Part shown: in pieces, positions 36,651-45,568 of the stretch | Layout of the letters: each line of letters starts with the position of its first letter | How positions within the stretch are numbered: position 1 is the stretch's first letter | DNA from: an uncultured Francisella sp. | GTDB taxonomy: Bacteria > Pseudomonadota > Gammaproteobacteria > Burkholderiales > Neisseriaceae | Direction of reading: 5' to 3' | Length of the DNA stretch: 64,000 nt | Assembly (NCBI GenBank): GCA_943914555.1 | Contig: CALUCM010000001.1 | Span: 60,082-124,081 of the forward strand | Notes under the pieces: model-generated | What the model saw: only the letters and a program-made list of their open reading frames with translations | The model's database searches: none | Told to the model about the DNA's origin: nothing | Position numbers and translations under genes: made by a program

Positions 36651-37535
36651 ATGCGCGATAAACCAGCATTTAATTACAAATTATTACCATACTTTCTTAT
36701 ATTGCCCCAACTTTTTATTGTGGCAGTGTTTTTTTTCTTACCAGCCATACAAAGTGTTTGGAGCTCATTTTTTGTCAGTGACAATTTTGGTTTGCATTTT
36801 AAATTTGTTGGTTTACGCAATTATATTCAGCTTTTCTCTGATCCAAGCTACTATCATTCAATATGGGTTTCAGTGGTCTTTTCTTTTTTGGTTACATTTA
36901 TTGGTGTGGGTTGCGCTTTATTACTTGCTTTAATGGCGATGCGGGTATTAAGAGGGCGGCTGATGTATCGTACTTTTTTGATTATTCCCTATGCGATCGC
37001 CCCTGCGGTAGTAGGGGTGCTAATGAATTTTATTTTTTCACCTTCTGTTGGCATACTAGCCTTTTTTCTGAGAAATAGATTAGGGATTTATTGGAATCCT
37101 TTGCTCAATGACACACATGCTTTAATTTTAGTCATTTTTTCTGCGATATGGGTTCAGCTTTCCTATAATTTTGTATTTTTCTTAGCTGGATTACAATCGA
37201 TTCCAGATTCGGTGATTGAAGCATCAGCTATTGATGGAGCTAGTCCGTGGCGGCGTTTTAAAGATATTATTTTTCCATTGCTTGCGCCAACTACTTTTTT
37301 TCTATTGGTTATGAACATTATTTATGCTTTTTTCGAAACCTTCCCGATTATTGACATGACTACTTATGGTGGGCCTGGTAACGCCACTAATATTTTAGTC
37401 TATCGTGTATATAAAACAGCTTTTCAGGAAAATAACTATGGCTCATCTGGTGCACAGTCAGTTATTTTAATGTTGGTTATTGGTATATTAACCGCTGTTC
37501 AATTTAGATATATTGAAAAGAAAATTCACTATTAA
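36651..37535 (+). CDS. ugpA: Glycerol-3-phosphate ABC transporter permease UgpA
   Basis: This is one of the two membrane subunits of the importer. The 294-aa protein has six predicted membrane helices and the EAA loop EASAIDGASPWRRFKDIIFP that docks to the ATPase. The late stretch TYGGPGNATNILVYRVY is typical of UgpA/MalF-like permeases. It lies 89 bases after ugpB, a wider gap than the other junctions. Confidence 0.92.
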   Translation: MRDKPAFNYKLLPYFLILPQLFIVAVFFFLPAIQSVWSSFFVSDNFGLHFKFVGLRNYIQLFSDPSYYHSIWVSVVFSFLVTFIGVGCALLLALMAMRVLRGRLMYRTFLIIPYAIAPAVVGVLMNFIFSPSVGILAFFLRNRLGIYWNPLLNDTHALILVIFSAIWVQLSYNFVFFLAGLQSIPDSVIEASAIDGASPWRRFKDIIFPLLAPTTFFLLVMNIIYAFFETFPIIDMTTYGGPGNATNILVYRVYKTAFQENNYGSSGAQSVILMLVIGILTAVQFRYIEKKIHY

Positions 37536-37551
37536 AAAGGGATAATGTAAG

Positions 37552-38394
37552 ATGGTAGAAAATCGGCGAGGACTGACCTTATTCAGTCATATAGGGCTTT
37601 TTCTAGGTGTGATTCTCGTATTATTCCCCATTTTGGTTGCTTTTCTTGCCTCTACCCAATCTTCAGCGGATATTAAAGCAGCGCCAATGAGTTTATGGCC
37701 GGGGCATTTTATGTGGCATAACTATCATGCTGCCTTAGTTAAAGGTGCAGCCGGTAGTGCTTCTGTGTTGCGCATGTTATGGGTGAGCTTTGTGGTAGCT
37801 ATGGGAATTACTCTTGGTAAGATATTTTTATCATTACTCGCTGCTTTTGCTTTGGTTTATTTCCATTTTCCGTTTAGAAAGCTGTTGTTTTCTTTAATTT
37901 TTATCACTTTAATGCTGCCTGTTGAGGTACGCATCTCTCCGACTTATGATGTTGTCACTCGATTACATTTGATTAATACTTATCCTGGGATTATTTTGCC
38001 TTTAATTGCTTCTGCTACTGCCACCTTTTTATTTCGTCAATTTTTCATGACAATACCTAATGAGTTAGTTGAAGCTGCACGAGTGGATGGAGCAAGCCCC
38101 ATCCGATTTTTTTTTGATATTTTATTACCACTTTCCAAAACCAGTATTGCGGCTTTATTTGTCATTCAATTCACTTATGGTTGGAATCAGTATCTGTGGC
38201 CATTATTAATGAAAACCTCAGAAGACATGTCGACTATTGTGGTTGGAATTAAATCGATGATTGGCATGAGTGATAGTACTGTAGATTGGGGAATGGTGAT
38301 GGCAACTTCCATGTTGGCCTTGATAGTACCAACATTGGTTGTACTCGTTTTACAAAAATGGTTTGTTAAAGGGATTGTTGATACGGAAAAATAA
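37552..38394 (+). CDS. ugpE: Glycerol-3-phosphate ABC transporter permease UgpE
   Basis: This is the second membrane subunit, 280 aa with six predicted helices. The EAA loop reads EAARVDGASPIRFFFDILLP, and the ending VVLVLQKWFVKGIVDTEK is the normal C-terminus for MalG-type permeases. It follows ugpA by 16 bases and precedes ugpC by one base. Confidence 0.92.
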   Translation: MVENRRGLTLFSHIGLFLGVILVLFPILVAFLASTQSSADIKAAPMSLWPGHFMWHNYHAALVKGAAGSASVLRMLWVSFVVAMGITLGKIFLSLLAAFALVYFHFPFRKLLFSLIFITLMLPVEVRISPTYDVVTRLHLINTYPGIILPLIASATATFLFRQFFMTIPNELVEAARVDGASPIRFFFDILLPLSKTSIAALFVIQFTYGWNQYLWPLLMKTSEDMSTIVVGIKSMIGMSDSTVDWGMVMATSMLALIVPTLVVLVLQKWFVKGIVDTEK

Positions 38395-38395
38395 C

Positions 38396-39478
38396 ATGGC
38401 TAATTTAAAACTCATTCATGTAGATAAAAAGTACCCCAATGGCTATCACGCAATTCAAGATGTCTCAATTAATATTCAAGATGGCGAGTTTATTGTCATA
38501 GTTGGTCCTTCTGGATGTGGTAAATCAACTTTATTACGCATGGTGGCAGGACTGGAGGAAGTGTCATCAGGTGAAATTAAAATTGGTGACGTAGTAGTGA
38601 ATAATATGGAACCTGCCAAACGTGATGTCTCTATGGTTTTTCAAAATTATGCTTTATATCAGCACATGAACGTCTTTGATAACATGTCATATAGCTTAAA
38701 AATTGCTAAAATCCCTAGGGACAAAATTAAAAAGCGAGTGCAAGAAATCGCACAGCTACTTGGTTTGGAGAATTTACTGACTCGCAAACCAAAACAGCTT
38801 TCTGGTGGACAGCGTCAGCGTGTGGCAATGGGTAGGGCTATTGTACGCAATCCCAAACTTTTTTTATTTGATGAACCTTTATCTAATTTAGATGCCAAAT
38901 TGCGAGTGCAGATGCGTTTGGAGATTAAGAAGCTTCATAAAAAATTAGGGGTGACAAGCTTATATGTGACTCATGACCAAGTAGAAGCAATGACTTTGGC
39001 TGATCGCATTGTGGTCTTAAATGGAGGCAGAGTTGAACAAATTGGTACTCCAGAAGAAATATTTAATGAACCTGCATCTTATTTTGTTGCTGATTTTATG
39101 GGCTCTCCGCCTATGAATCTCTTTAGCATGCATTTAAATGAAAAAGGTGAGTTACAAGGTGACGATTATTGTATCCCCTGGTCAACTATTAAAGGTGTCC
39201 CTGCGCTTAATTATCCTTGTGATTTTTATTTGGGAATTCGTCCTGAGCATTTGGTTCAGTGTGAGGAAGGTTTACCGATGGAAGTAGAACTCATAGAATC
39301 TCTTGGTAGCCAAGATCTCATCCATTTATTGTTTCAGGGAAGGCGTTATGTGATGAATTCTCAGCAAGCAGGTCGAAAGATTTCTTTGGCTTCTCGTATT
39401 AAGGTGTGGGTGGATCACAGTGACCATTTGCGGTATTTTGATAAGCAGATGGGTAAGAAATTGGATTATCCTAAGTAA
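38396..39478 (+). CDS. ugpC: ABC transporter ATP-binding protein UgpC
   Basis: This is the ATPase of the importer. The start at 38396 (MANLKLIHVDKKYPNG) was chosen because it directly follows the ugpE stop; a longer frame from 38339 overlaps ugpE in another frame. The 360-aa protein has Walker A GPSGCGKST, signature LSGGQRQR, Walker B LFLFDEPLSNLD and the switch His in YVTHDQVEA. The C-terminal MalK/UgpC-type regulatory domain contains LGIRPEHL. Confidence 0.93.
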   Translation: MANLKLIHVDKKYPNGYHAIQDVSINIQDGEFIVIVGPSGCGKSTLLRMVAGLEEVSSGEIKIGDVVVNNMEPAKRDVSMVFQNYALYQHMNVFDNMSYSLKIAKIPRDKIKKRVQEIAQLLGLENLLTRKPKQLSGGQRQRVAMGRAIVRNPKLFLFDEPLSNLDAKLRVQMRLEIKKLHKKLGVTSLYVTHDQVEAMTLADRIVVLNGGRVEQIGTPEEIFNEPASYFVADFMGSPPMNLFSMHLNEKGELQGDDYCIPWSTIKGVPALNYPCDFYLGIRPEHLVQCEEGLPMEVELIESLGSQDLIHLLFQGRRYVMNSQQAGRKISLASRIKVWVDHSDHLRYFDKQMGKKLDYPK

Positions 39479-39489
39479 GGTAGTCGTCA

Positions 39490-40407
39490 ATGAGAGACTA
39501 TATTAGCCATGATTTTGGTAATCATGCTGTTTATCGCCAAGAAAAAAAAATTAAGTGGGTAATATTTATTACTTTAATGACAATGGTTGCTGAGATAAGT
39601 ACTGGCGCATGGGCCGGGTCCATGGCTTTACTGGCTGATGGCGTGCATATGGGGGTACATGCGTTGGCTTTAGGATTGGCCAGTTTTGCTTATTATTTTA
39701 CGCGTAAATATGCTACAGATCGAAGCTTTAGCTGGGGTAGTGGCAAAATTAACGGTCTTATTGCTTATACCAATGCGATTTTTTTGGTTATCACCGTATT
39801 ATTGATTGTCTATGAATCTTTAGGTCGACTTATTCATCCGGCTCTAATGCATTATCAAGAGGCAGCACTAGTGGCAGTACTTGGGCTTTTAGTGAATGTA
39901 ATTTCTGTATTTATCTTCATGCATGACTCCTCAGCTTCTAATATTTCGGCGAATATGACTGATATGACAGCCGATTATCATGAGCATGATCACAATTTCA
40001 AGGCGGTGATATCGCATGTTTTAGCAGATGCTTTGACCTCAGTAGGTGCTATTGTGGGGATCACAGCTGCTTATTTTTTTGGCTGGAATTGGCTTGACCC
40101 GGTCATTGGTCTGTTTGCTTCGCTATTAATCTTAAAATGGTGTTGGAATCTTTTAAAGCAATCTAGCTCTTTGCTGCTTGATAAAGAAGCTGACTTCTCT
40201 GTTCGCCAGCAAGTGATTGATGCTCTTAAAAAGGTCAATCCAGGAGTTAAGATTATTGATTTACATATTTGGTGTGTTGGGTTGGATTCTTGGGTAGTAG
40301 TTACTTTGCTTCATTCTTCTGCCAACTACTCCAGCGAGGATTACCGGCTTGCAGTAGAAAAAATTAAAGGCATGCATCATCCCATTGTTGAATTGCAACT
40401 GAGCTAG
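39490..40407 (+). CDS. Cation diffusion facilitator, DmeF-like
   Basis: CDF transporters export divalent metals such as zinc, cobalt or nickel by proton antiport. The 305-aa protein has six membrane helices with metal motifs ADGVHMGVHA in helix 2 and HVLADALTSV in helix 5, the pattern of the DmeF branch. A short His/Asp loop (DYHEHDHNF) lies between helices 4 and 5. The C-terminal cytoplasmic domain is present. The metal is not determined. It begins 12 bases after ugpC, so it may be co-transcribed. Its TAG overlaps the TAG of typA on the other strand. Confidence 0.88.
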   Translation: MRDYISHDFGNHAVYRQEKKIKWVIFITLMTMVAEISTGAWAGSMALLADGVHMGVHALALGLASFAYYFTRKYATDRSFSWGSGKINGLIAYTNAIFLVITVLLIVYESLGRLIHPALMHYQEAALVAVLGLLVNVISVFIFMHDSSASNISANMTDMTADYHEHDHNFKAVISHVLADALTSVGAIVGITAAYFFGWNWLDPVIGLFASLLILKWCWNLLKQSSSLLLDKEADFSVRQQVIDALKKVNPGVKIIDLHIWCVGLDSWVVVTLLHSSANYSSEDYRLAVEKIKGMHHPIVELQLS

Positions 40408-42218
40408 CTTAATTTATTGTAATGGCGCCTTCTTTCTAGTTCGGTTAGATGACGTTTGCGCAGACGGATATTTTGCGGGGTGACTTCAACTAGCTCATCG
40501 TTTTCAATAAACTCTACTGCTCGCTCCAAAGTTAGTGCAATAGGGGTGGTCAGACGTACGGCTTCATCAGAACCAGCAGCACGAATATTGGTCAGTTTTT
40601 TACTTTTGAGTGGATTGACTACCAAATCATTATCGCGAGAATGAATACCAATAATCATCCCCTCATATATTTTATCCCCAGGATTAATAAACATACGGCC
40701 ACGGTCTTCTAAATTCCATAAGGCATAAGCCACTGCCTCTCCTTGCTCTTGTGAAATGAGTACCCCATTATTTCTCTTGGGCAGATCAGTTTTGGTGGGT
40801 CCATAGTCATCAAAGATATGCGACATCAGACCAGTTCCTTTGGTCAGAGTTAAAAACTCGCTTTGAAAGCCAATCAAACCGCGCGCGGGAATGCGGTATT
40901 CTAGGCGTGTCCTACCGTGCACATCACTTTCCATATTAATCAGCTCACCTTTGCGCCGGCCTATTTCTTCCATGATAGTGCCTTGATAGGCATTTTCTAA
41001 ATCGATGCTCAAAAGTTCGTAAGGTTCCATCATCTCTCCATTAATCTGCCGATACAGCACCCGTGGTTTACCAACAGCTAATTCATAACCTTCACGGCGC
41101 ATATTTTCAATCAGAATGGTTAGATGAAGCTCTCCTCGACCAGAGACACGAAACACATCGCTATCTTCAGTATCTTCTACTTTAAGAGCAACGTTGGTTA
41201 AGGTCTCTTTATGCAAGCGCTCTTTAATCTGACGACTGGTCACAAATTTGCCTTCTTGTCCAGCAAAAGGAGAGGTATTGACCATAAAGTCCATGGTTAA
41301 GGTTGGTTCATCAACCATGAGCATAGGTAAACCAAGAGGGGTTTCTTTATCACAAATGGTGCAACCGATATGAATATTTTCTAAACCTGAGACAATGACA
41401 ATATCCCCTGATTCTGCCTGATCCAAAGGTATACGCTCCAGACCTTGAAAACCAAGGACTTGATTAATTTTTCCTTGTGCCACTATCTGGTCATGGTGCA
41501 TGATTACTACATCTTGGTTGGGTCGTATGCGACCGTTTAAAATGCGTCCAATACCAAGACGCCCAGTATAAGTCGAATAATCCAGCTGAGATATCTGCAG
41601 TTGTAAAGGAGCGTCGATAGAACCCGAAGGTGGGGGAGTATGTTGCAAAATAGCCTCAAAAAGTATCTTCATATCTTTTGCTTCATCGTGTTCATGAAGC
41701 ATGGCATAACCATTGATACCGGAAGCATAAATGATTGGAAAATCTAATTGCGCATCGTTGGCTTGCAATTTATCAAATAACTCAAAGGTTTGATCAATGA
41801 CCCAGTCCGCACGCGCGCCAGGCTTATCGATTTTGTTAATCACCACAATAGGTCTTAGACCCAGGGCCAAAGCTTTTTTAGTGACAAAACGTGTTTGAGG
41901 CATGGGGCCTTCTTGCGCATCTACTAACAGTAATACACCATCAACCATTCCTAATACGCGTTCTACTTCACCACCAAAGTCCGCATGACCAGGGGTATCA
42001 ACGATGTTAATATGATGACCTTGGTATTCTATTGCGGTATTTTTAGATAAGATAGTAATGCCACGCTCTTTTTCAAGATCGTTACTATCCATGACTCGTT
42101 CTGTGATTGTCTGGTTATTACGAAAGGTACCAGATTGCTTTAGCAGTTGATCAACCAGGGTGGTTTTCCCATGGTCAACATGGGCGATAATGGCGATATT
42201 GCGTAAATTTTTATTCAT
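40404..42218 (-). CDS. typA: Ribosome-associated GTPase TypA/BipA
   Basis: BipA is a translational GTPase that supports 50S assembly and stress adaptation. The 604-aa protein has G1 AHVDHGKTT, G2 ERGITI, G3 DTPGHADF, G4 NKID and the C-terminal BipA domains (GRGELHLTILIENMRREG, QSEFLTLTKGTGLMSHIF). I placed the start at 42216-42218 because MNKNLRNIAIIAHV matches the E. coli N-terminus in length; an ATG at 42225-42227 is equally open. It converges on the CDF gene with a 4-base overlap. Confidence 0.96.
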   Translation of the reverse strand: MNKNLRNIAIIAHVDHGKTTLVDQLLKQSGTFRNNQTITERVMDSNDLEKERGITILSKNTAIEYQGHHINIVDTPGHADFGGEVERVLGMVDGVLLLVDAQEGPMPQTRFVTKKALALGLRPIVVINKIDKPGARADWVIDQTFELFDKLQANDAQLDFPIIYASGINGYAMLHEHDEAKDMKILFEAILQHTPPPSGSIDAPLQLQISQLDYSTYTGRLGIGRILNGRIRPNQDVVIMHHDQIVAQGKINQVLGFQGLERIPLDQAESGDIVIVSGLENIHIGCTICDKETPLGLPMLMVDEPTLTMDFMVNTSPFAGQEGKFVTSRQIKERLHKETLTNVALKVEDTEDSDVFRVSGRGELHLTILIENMRREGYELAVGKPRVLYRQINGEMMEPYELLSIDLENAYQGTIMEEIGRRKGELINMESDVHGRTRLEYRIPARGLIGFQSEFLTLTKGTGLMSHIFDDYGPTKTDLPKRNNGVLISQEQGEAVAYALWNLEDRGRMFINPGDKIYEGMIIGIHSRDNDLVVNPLKSKKLTNIRAAGSDEAVRLTTPIALTLERAVEFIENDELVEVTPQNIRLRKRHLTELERRRHYNKLS

Positions 42219-42333
42219 GATTTGCATGTACTAATGACTAATTAGTGAAACCTCTTAATTATAGCATTAGTTTATCATCCTAAATTACTGCAAAGAAAAT
42301 CACTAATCTTGATTTTAAAGACAAAAATGATGC

Positions 42334-42362
42334 TTGACAAAATAGGAGCGCAGCACTAGAAT
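42334..42362 (+). promoter_or_regulatory. Strong sigma-70 promoter of the tRNA operon
   Basis: A perfect TTGACA (42334-42339) is 17 bases from TAGAAT (42357-42362). It is followed by the GC-rich discriminator GCGCAG, a feature of stringently controlled stable-RNA promoters. The transcript would start about 12 bases before the first tRNA. Confidence 0.8.
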
Positions 42363-42381
42363 GCGCAGTTCCTGTAACTGT

Positions 42382-42459
42382 CGGGGCGTAGCGCAGTCCG
42401 GTTAGCGCATCTGGTTTGGGACCAGAGGGTCGTGAGTTCGAATCCCACCGCCCCGACCA
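42382..42459 (+). tRNA. tRNA-Pro (anticodon TGG)
   Basis: The cloverleaf can be drawn by hand. The acceptor CGGGGCG/CGCCCCG is perfect, the anticodon arm CTGG-TTTGGGA-CCAG gives TGG, and CCA is encoded. The T stem GTGAG/CCCAC has one A-C mismatch at the fourth pair, unusual for an essential tRNA. It is the first of three tRNAs behind the promoter at 42334. Confidence 0.95.
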
Positions 42460-42494
42460 TTTTTTTATGGGCAGCTGTAACATAAATTAATTCT

Positions 42495-42571
42495 GTGTCC
42501 GTAGCTCAACTGGATAGAGCACCGCCCTTCTAAGGCGGGGGTTACAGGTTCGAGTCCTGTCGGACGCGCCA
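42495..42571 (+). tRNA. tRNA-Arg (anticodon TCT)
   Basis: The acceptor GTGTCCG/CGGACGC pairs with one G-U, the anticodon arm CCGCC-CTTCTAA-GGCGG gives TCT, and the T arm ACAGG/CCTGT is perfect. CCA is encoded at 42569-42571. This tRNA reads AGA and AGG codons. Confidence 0.96.
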
Positions 42572-42573
42572 GT

Positions 42574-42650
42574 GGTGGCTGTAGCTCAGTTGGTAGAGTC
42601 CCGGATTGTGATTCCGGTTGTCGTGGGTTCGAACCCCATCAGTCACCCCA
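42574..42650 (+). tRNA. tRNA-His (anticodon GTG)
   Basis: The acceptor GTGGCTG/CAGTCAC pairs with one G-U. The anticodon arm CCGGA-TTGTGAT-TCCGG gives GTG. The additional G at -1 (42574) opposite C73, the identity element of tRNA-His, is present. CCA is encoded. Only two bases separate it from tRNA-Arg. Confidence 0.96.
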
Positions 42651-42663
42651 TTCTTTCTACAAC

Positions 42664-42681
42664 ATAGCTAACTTTAGCTAT
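42664..42681 (+). terminator. Weak hairpin after the tRNA operon
   Basis: ATAGCTA and TAGCTAT form a perfect 7-base stem with a 4-base loop, 13 bases after tRNA-His. The stem is AT-rich and no T run follows, so it may serve in 3' processing rather than termination. Confidence 0.3.
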
Positions 42682-42793
42682 ATCATATTATATACGTTTG
42701 CTAGATGCGTCATTGTAAATGTGGCGCTTGACTGGCTAGGCTTACTGGGTAAATCCTGTTATGCTAACTTTCTCAGTGATTAAGAGTCTTAGC

Positions 42794-44140
42794 ATGAAGT
42801 GGAAGCAGTTGCTTAGTAAGAAGCGTTTTAAAATAAAAAATCACCAAATACGCGAAGCTTTTAGTGATGTACGTAATCTGGAAGAAGCGGGGACTCGTTC
42901 AGATTTTCTGATTGATTATGATCGGGTAATTTTTGCTAGTAGTTTTAGACGGCTTGGCAGAAAGACCCAAGTTCATCCTTTTTCTGAGAATGGCCATACA
43001 CATAATCGTTTAACCCATAGTGTAGAAGTTGCCAGTGTTGGTAGAAGTATTGGCAATCAATTAGGTGTGATGTTAGCGCAGGAACTACCGCCTGATATTC
43101 AGAGCACTGATTTAGGTTCAATTACTCAAGTTGCTTGTCTGGCTCATGATATGGGTAATCCACCTTTTGGTCATGCGGGAGAAGCTGCACTACGTGATTG
43201 GTTCACTTCAGCGGAACATAGACGGTATATTGAGGGCATGAATCGTGAAGAAGTCAGTGATTTGTGTACTTATGAAGGCAATGCCCATACGCTACGTATT
43301 GTTTTAAATCTTGAAATGTACCGTGGTGCAGGAGGGATGCGATTAACGGCTGCCTCTATCGGTAGTTTGGTTAAATATCCTTGGACTAGCAGTGATGCAG
43401 GTTATCAGGGAAAGTTTAATATTTATCAATCAGAATTGCCATTAGTTGAGGAAATATTTCAAGAGCTAGGATTAACAGAAATTGCTCCAAATCGGTGGGC
43501 CAGACACCCTTTGTCTTACCTCATGGAGGCAGCTGATGATATTTGCTATGCTTTATTGGATTTGGAAGATGCGGTTGAGCTAGGGGTACTATCATTGGAG
43601 GATGTACAGCGGGTACTACAGCCAATTGATCCACAAATAATGCATCATGATGATCTAAGCTCTTGGCAATATTGTAAGATGTTGCGCGGCAGAGCAATTG
43701 GCAAAGCAATCGCAGATGTAGTTCATACTTTTGTCAACCATAAAAGAGAGATCATGGCAGGAGACTTTTGCTCCAAAGATTTACTCTCGGTGTGTAGTCC
43801 TAAAATTAGTGAAAGTATAGAAAATGCGAAGCAATTAGCTAGAGAAAAAATTTTTAAACATAGCAGCCGATTAATGACAGAAATTGCTGCTTTTCCTTGT
43901 TTGGGCTCAATTTTATCATTATTGGTTCCTGCTGCTTATGATTATGTGCAGCTGACAGACAAAAGCCAGTTATCTCGAAAACATCTTTTTGCCAGTCAAT
44001 TATTACATGATAATCCGCTTTCTCAAGAGGATAGTTTGTATACTGCTTATATGAAGGTGCTTGATTTTGTGGGTGGACTAACTGATGATGCTGCTGCCAA
44101 AATGGCGCGAGAAGTTTCAGGAATTGGGATGCTTAAATAA
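42794..44140 (+). CDS. dgt: Deoxyguanosinetriphosphate triphosphohydrolase-like protein
   Basis: dGTPases hydrolyse dNTPs to nucleosides and triphosphate and influence nucleotide pools and phage defence. The 448-aa HD-domain protein shows FASSFRRLGRKTQVHP, HNRLTHSVEVASVGR, the metal pair in CLAHDMGNPPFGHAGE and AADDICYALLDLEDA. The ATG at 42794 was chosen over 42761 because the family begins near this point. Substrate preference among dNTPs is not certain. Confidence 0.9.
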   Translation: MKWKQLLSKKRFKIKNHQIREAFSDVRNLEEAGTRSDFLIDYDRVIFASSFRRLGRKTQVHPFSENGHTHNRLTHSVEVASVGRSIGNQLGVMLAQELPPDIQSTDLGSITQVACLAHDMGNPPFGHAGEAALRDWFTSAEHRRYIEGMNREEVSDLCTYEGNAHTLRIVLNLEMYRGAGGMRLTAASIGSLVKYPWTSSDAGYQGKFNIYQSELPLVEEIFQELGLTEIAPNRWARHPLSYLMEAADDICYALLDLEDAVELGVLSLEDVQRVLQPIDPQIMHHDDLSSWQYCKMLRGRAIGKAIADVVHTFVNHKREIMAGDFCSKDLLSVCSPKISESIENAKQLAREKIFKHSSRLMTEIAAFPCLGSILSLLVPAAYDYVQLTDKSQLSRKHLFASQLLHDNPLSQEDSLYTAYMKVLDFVGGLTDDAAAKMAREVSGIGMLK

Positions 44141-44215
44141 CTTTACCTTTTAGAGGCAATTTGTGATAATGCCCGTGTTTATTTGATGTTATTGGGATAA
44201 TAAATCTGGAAAAAG

Positions 44216-45469
44216 ATGGCGCTGATCGTACAAAAATATGGAGGGACTTCGGTCGGCTCAACTCAACGGATTGAGCATGTGGCTGCAAGAATTGCTCAGT
44301 TTAAAAAGCAAGGTCACCAGATGGTGGTGGTAGTTTCGGCAATGAGCGGTCAGACAGATAGGCTTTTGAATCTGGCCAAGGAAATTCAAGATCCGCCTAA
44401 TCCAAGAGAACTGGATGTGGTGCTTTCTACTGGGGAGCAGGTCACAATTGGTTTGTTATCATTAGCACTAACCAAACTTGGTATTGCCGCAAAAAGTTAT
44501 ACTGGCTGGCAGATTCCTTTATATACAGACCCCATACATAGCAAAGCGCGTATCGAAACAATTGAGCCCACACGTATTCAACATGATTTAGATCGTGGCC
44601 TAGTTGTGGTAGTAGCCGGGTTTCAAGGAATAGATAGCGATAGAAATATTACTACCTTAGGCAGAGGAGGCTCCGATACTTCAGCGGTAGCGTTAGCTGC
44701 TTGTCTTAAAGCTGATGAATGCCAGATTTATACTGATGTTGATGGCGTCTATACTACAGACCCGCGTGTAGTGCCGCAGGCAAGAAAACTGGATAAGATT
44801 ACTTTTGAAGAGATGCTGGAGTTAGCTTCACTGGGTTCAAAAGTGTTACAAATTCGTTCAGTGGAATTTGCTGGGAAATATCGTGTGCCACTACGGGTGT
44901 TGAGCTCTTTAAAAAAAGAAAACGGTGGGGGTACCTTAATCAGCCTAGAAGGAGAGAGTGATATGGAAATGGAAGTGGTGACAGGTATTGCCTTTGATCG
45001 AAATCAGGCGCGCATTAATATCCAGGGTGTGCCTAATCGTCCAGGAGTGGCTTACCATATCATGAAATATGTGGCATCAAACAATATTGATGTTGATATG
45101 ATTGTGCAAAATATTGCGGAGAATGGCACTACTGATTTTTCTTTTACGGTGCCAAGAGATGATTATGCGCAAGCCTTTGAGCTATTAAAAGCATCAGTGT
45201 TAGAGCTTCAAGCTAAAAAGATTAGTGGTGATGATAAGGTGGCTAAGGTCTCGGTTGTGGGTCTTGGTATGCGTTCACATGTCGGTGTTGCTGCTAAGGT
45301 ATTTAAAATATTGGCAAATGAAAATATCAATTTGATGATGATCTCTACTTCTGAGATCAAAGTATCAATTTTGGTTGATGAGAAATATGTGGAGTTAGCC
45401 ACCCGCGCTTTACATGAGGGATTTGAGTTAGATAAAGAACCTTGCGATCGTCGATGTACTGATGTCTAG
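44216..45469 (+). CDS. lysC: Aspartokinase
   Basis: This monofunctional aspartate kinase makes aspartyl phosphate for lysine, threonine and methionine. The 417-aa protein begins MALIVQKYGGTSVGS and has VVSAMSGQTDRLL, the TTLGRGGSDTSAVALAA loop and YTDVDGVYTTDPR. Two ACT domains from about residue 265 provide allosteric control, probably by lysine and threonine. Length fits the pseudomonad and Legionella type of alpha-subunit protein. An internal start making a beta subunit is possible but not shown. Confidence 0.96.
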   Translation: MALIVQKYGGTSVGSTQRIEHVAARIAQFKKQGHQMVVVVSAMSGQTDRLLNLAKEIQDPPNPRELDVVLSTGEQVTIGLLSLALTKLGIAAKSYTGWQIPLYTDPIHSKARIETIEPTRIQHDLDRGLVVVVAGFQGIDSDRNITTLGRGGSDTSAVALAACLKADECQIYTDVDGVYTTDPRVVPQARKLDKITFEEMLELASLGSKVLQIRSVEFAGKYRVPLRVLSSLKKENGGGTLISLEGESDMEMEVVTGIAFDRNQARINIQGVPNRPGVAYHIMKYVASNNIDVDMIVQNIAENGTTDFSFTVPRDDYAQAFELLKASVLELQAKKISGDDKVAKVSVVGLGMRSHVGVAAKVFKILANENINLMMISTSEIKVSILVDEKYVELATRALHEGFELDKEPCDRRCTDV

Positions 45470-45568
45470 TCGTGTTGCATCTGGGTTTAATTAACAGTGA
45501 AACTAAGATAGAATATGAGCAAGAATTGTTTGAAAAATAATTAATTAAATGAAAAAGGAGGGAAAAGT

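Noticed and set aside
38339..38395. N-terminal extension of UgpC by 19 residues
   Set aside because: The extension overlaps the ugpE coding end in another frame, and family proteins begin at MANLKLIHV.
42280..42483. Minus-strand frame of 67 codons
   Set aside because: It runs across the tRNA-Pro promoter and gene; part of its sequence is simply the complement of the tRNA.
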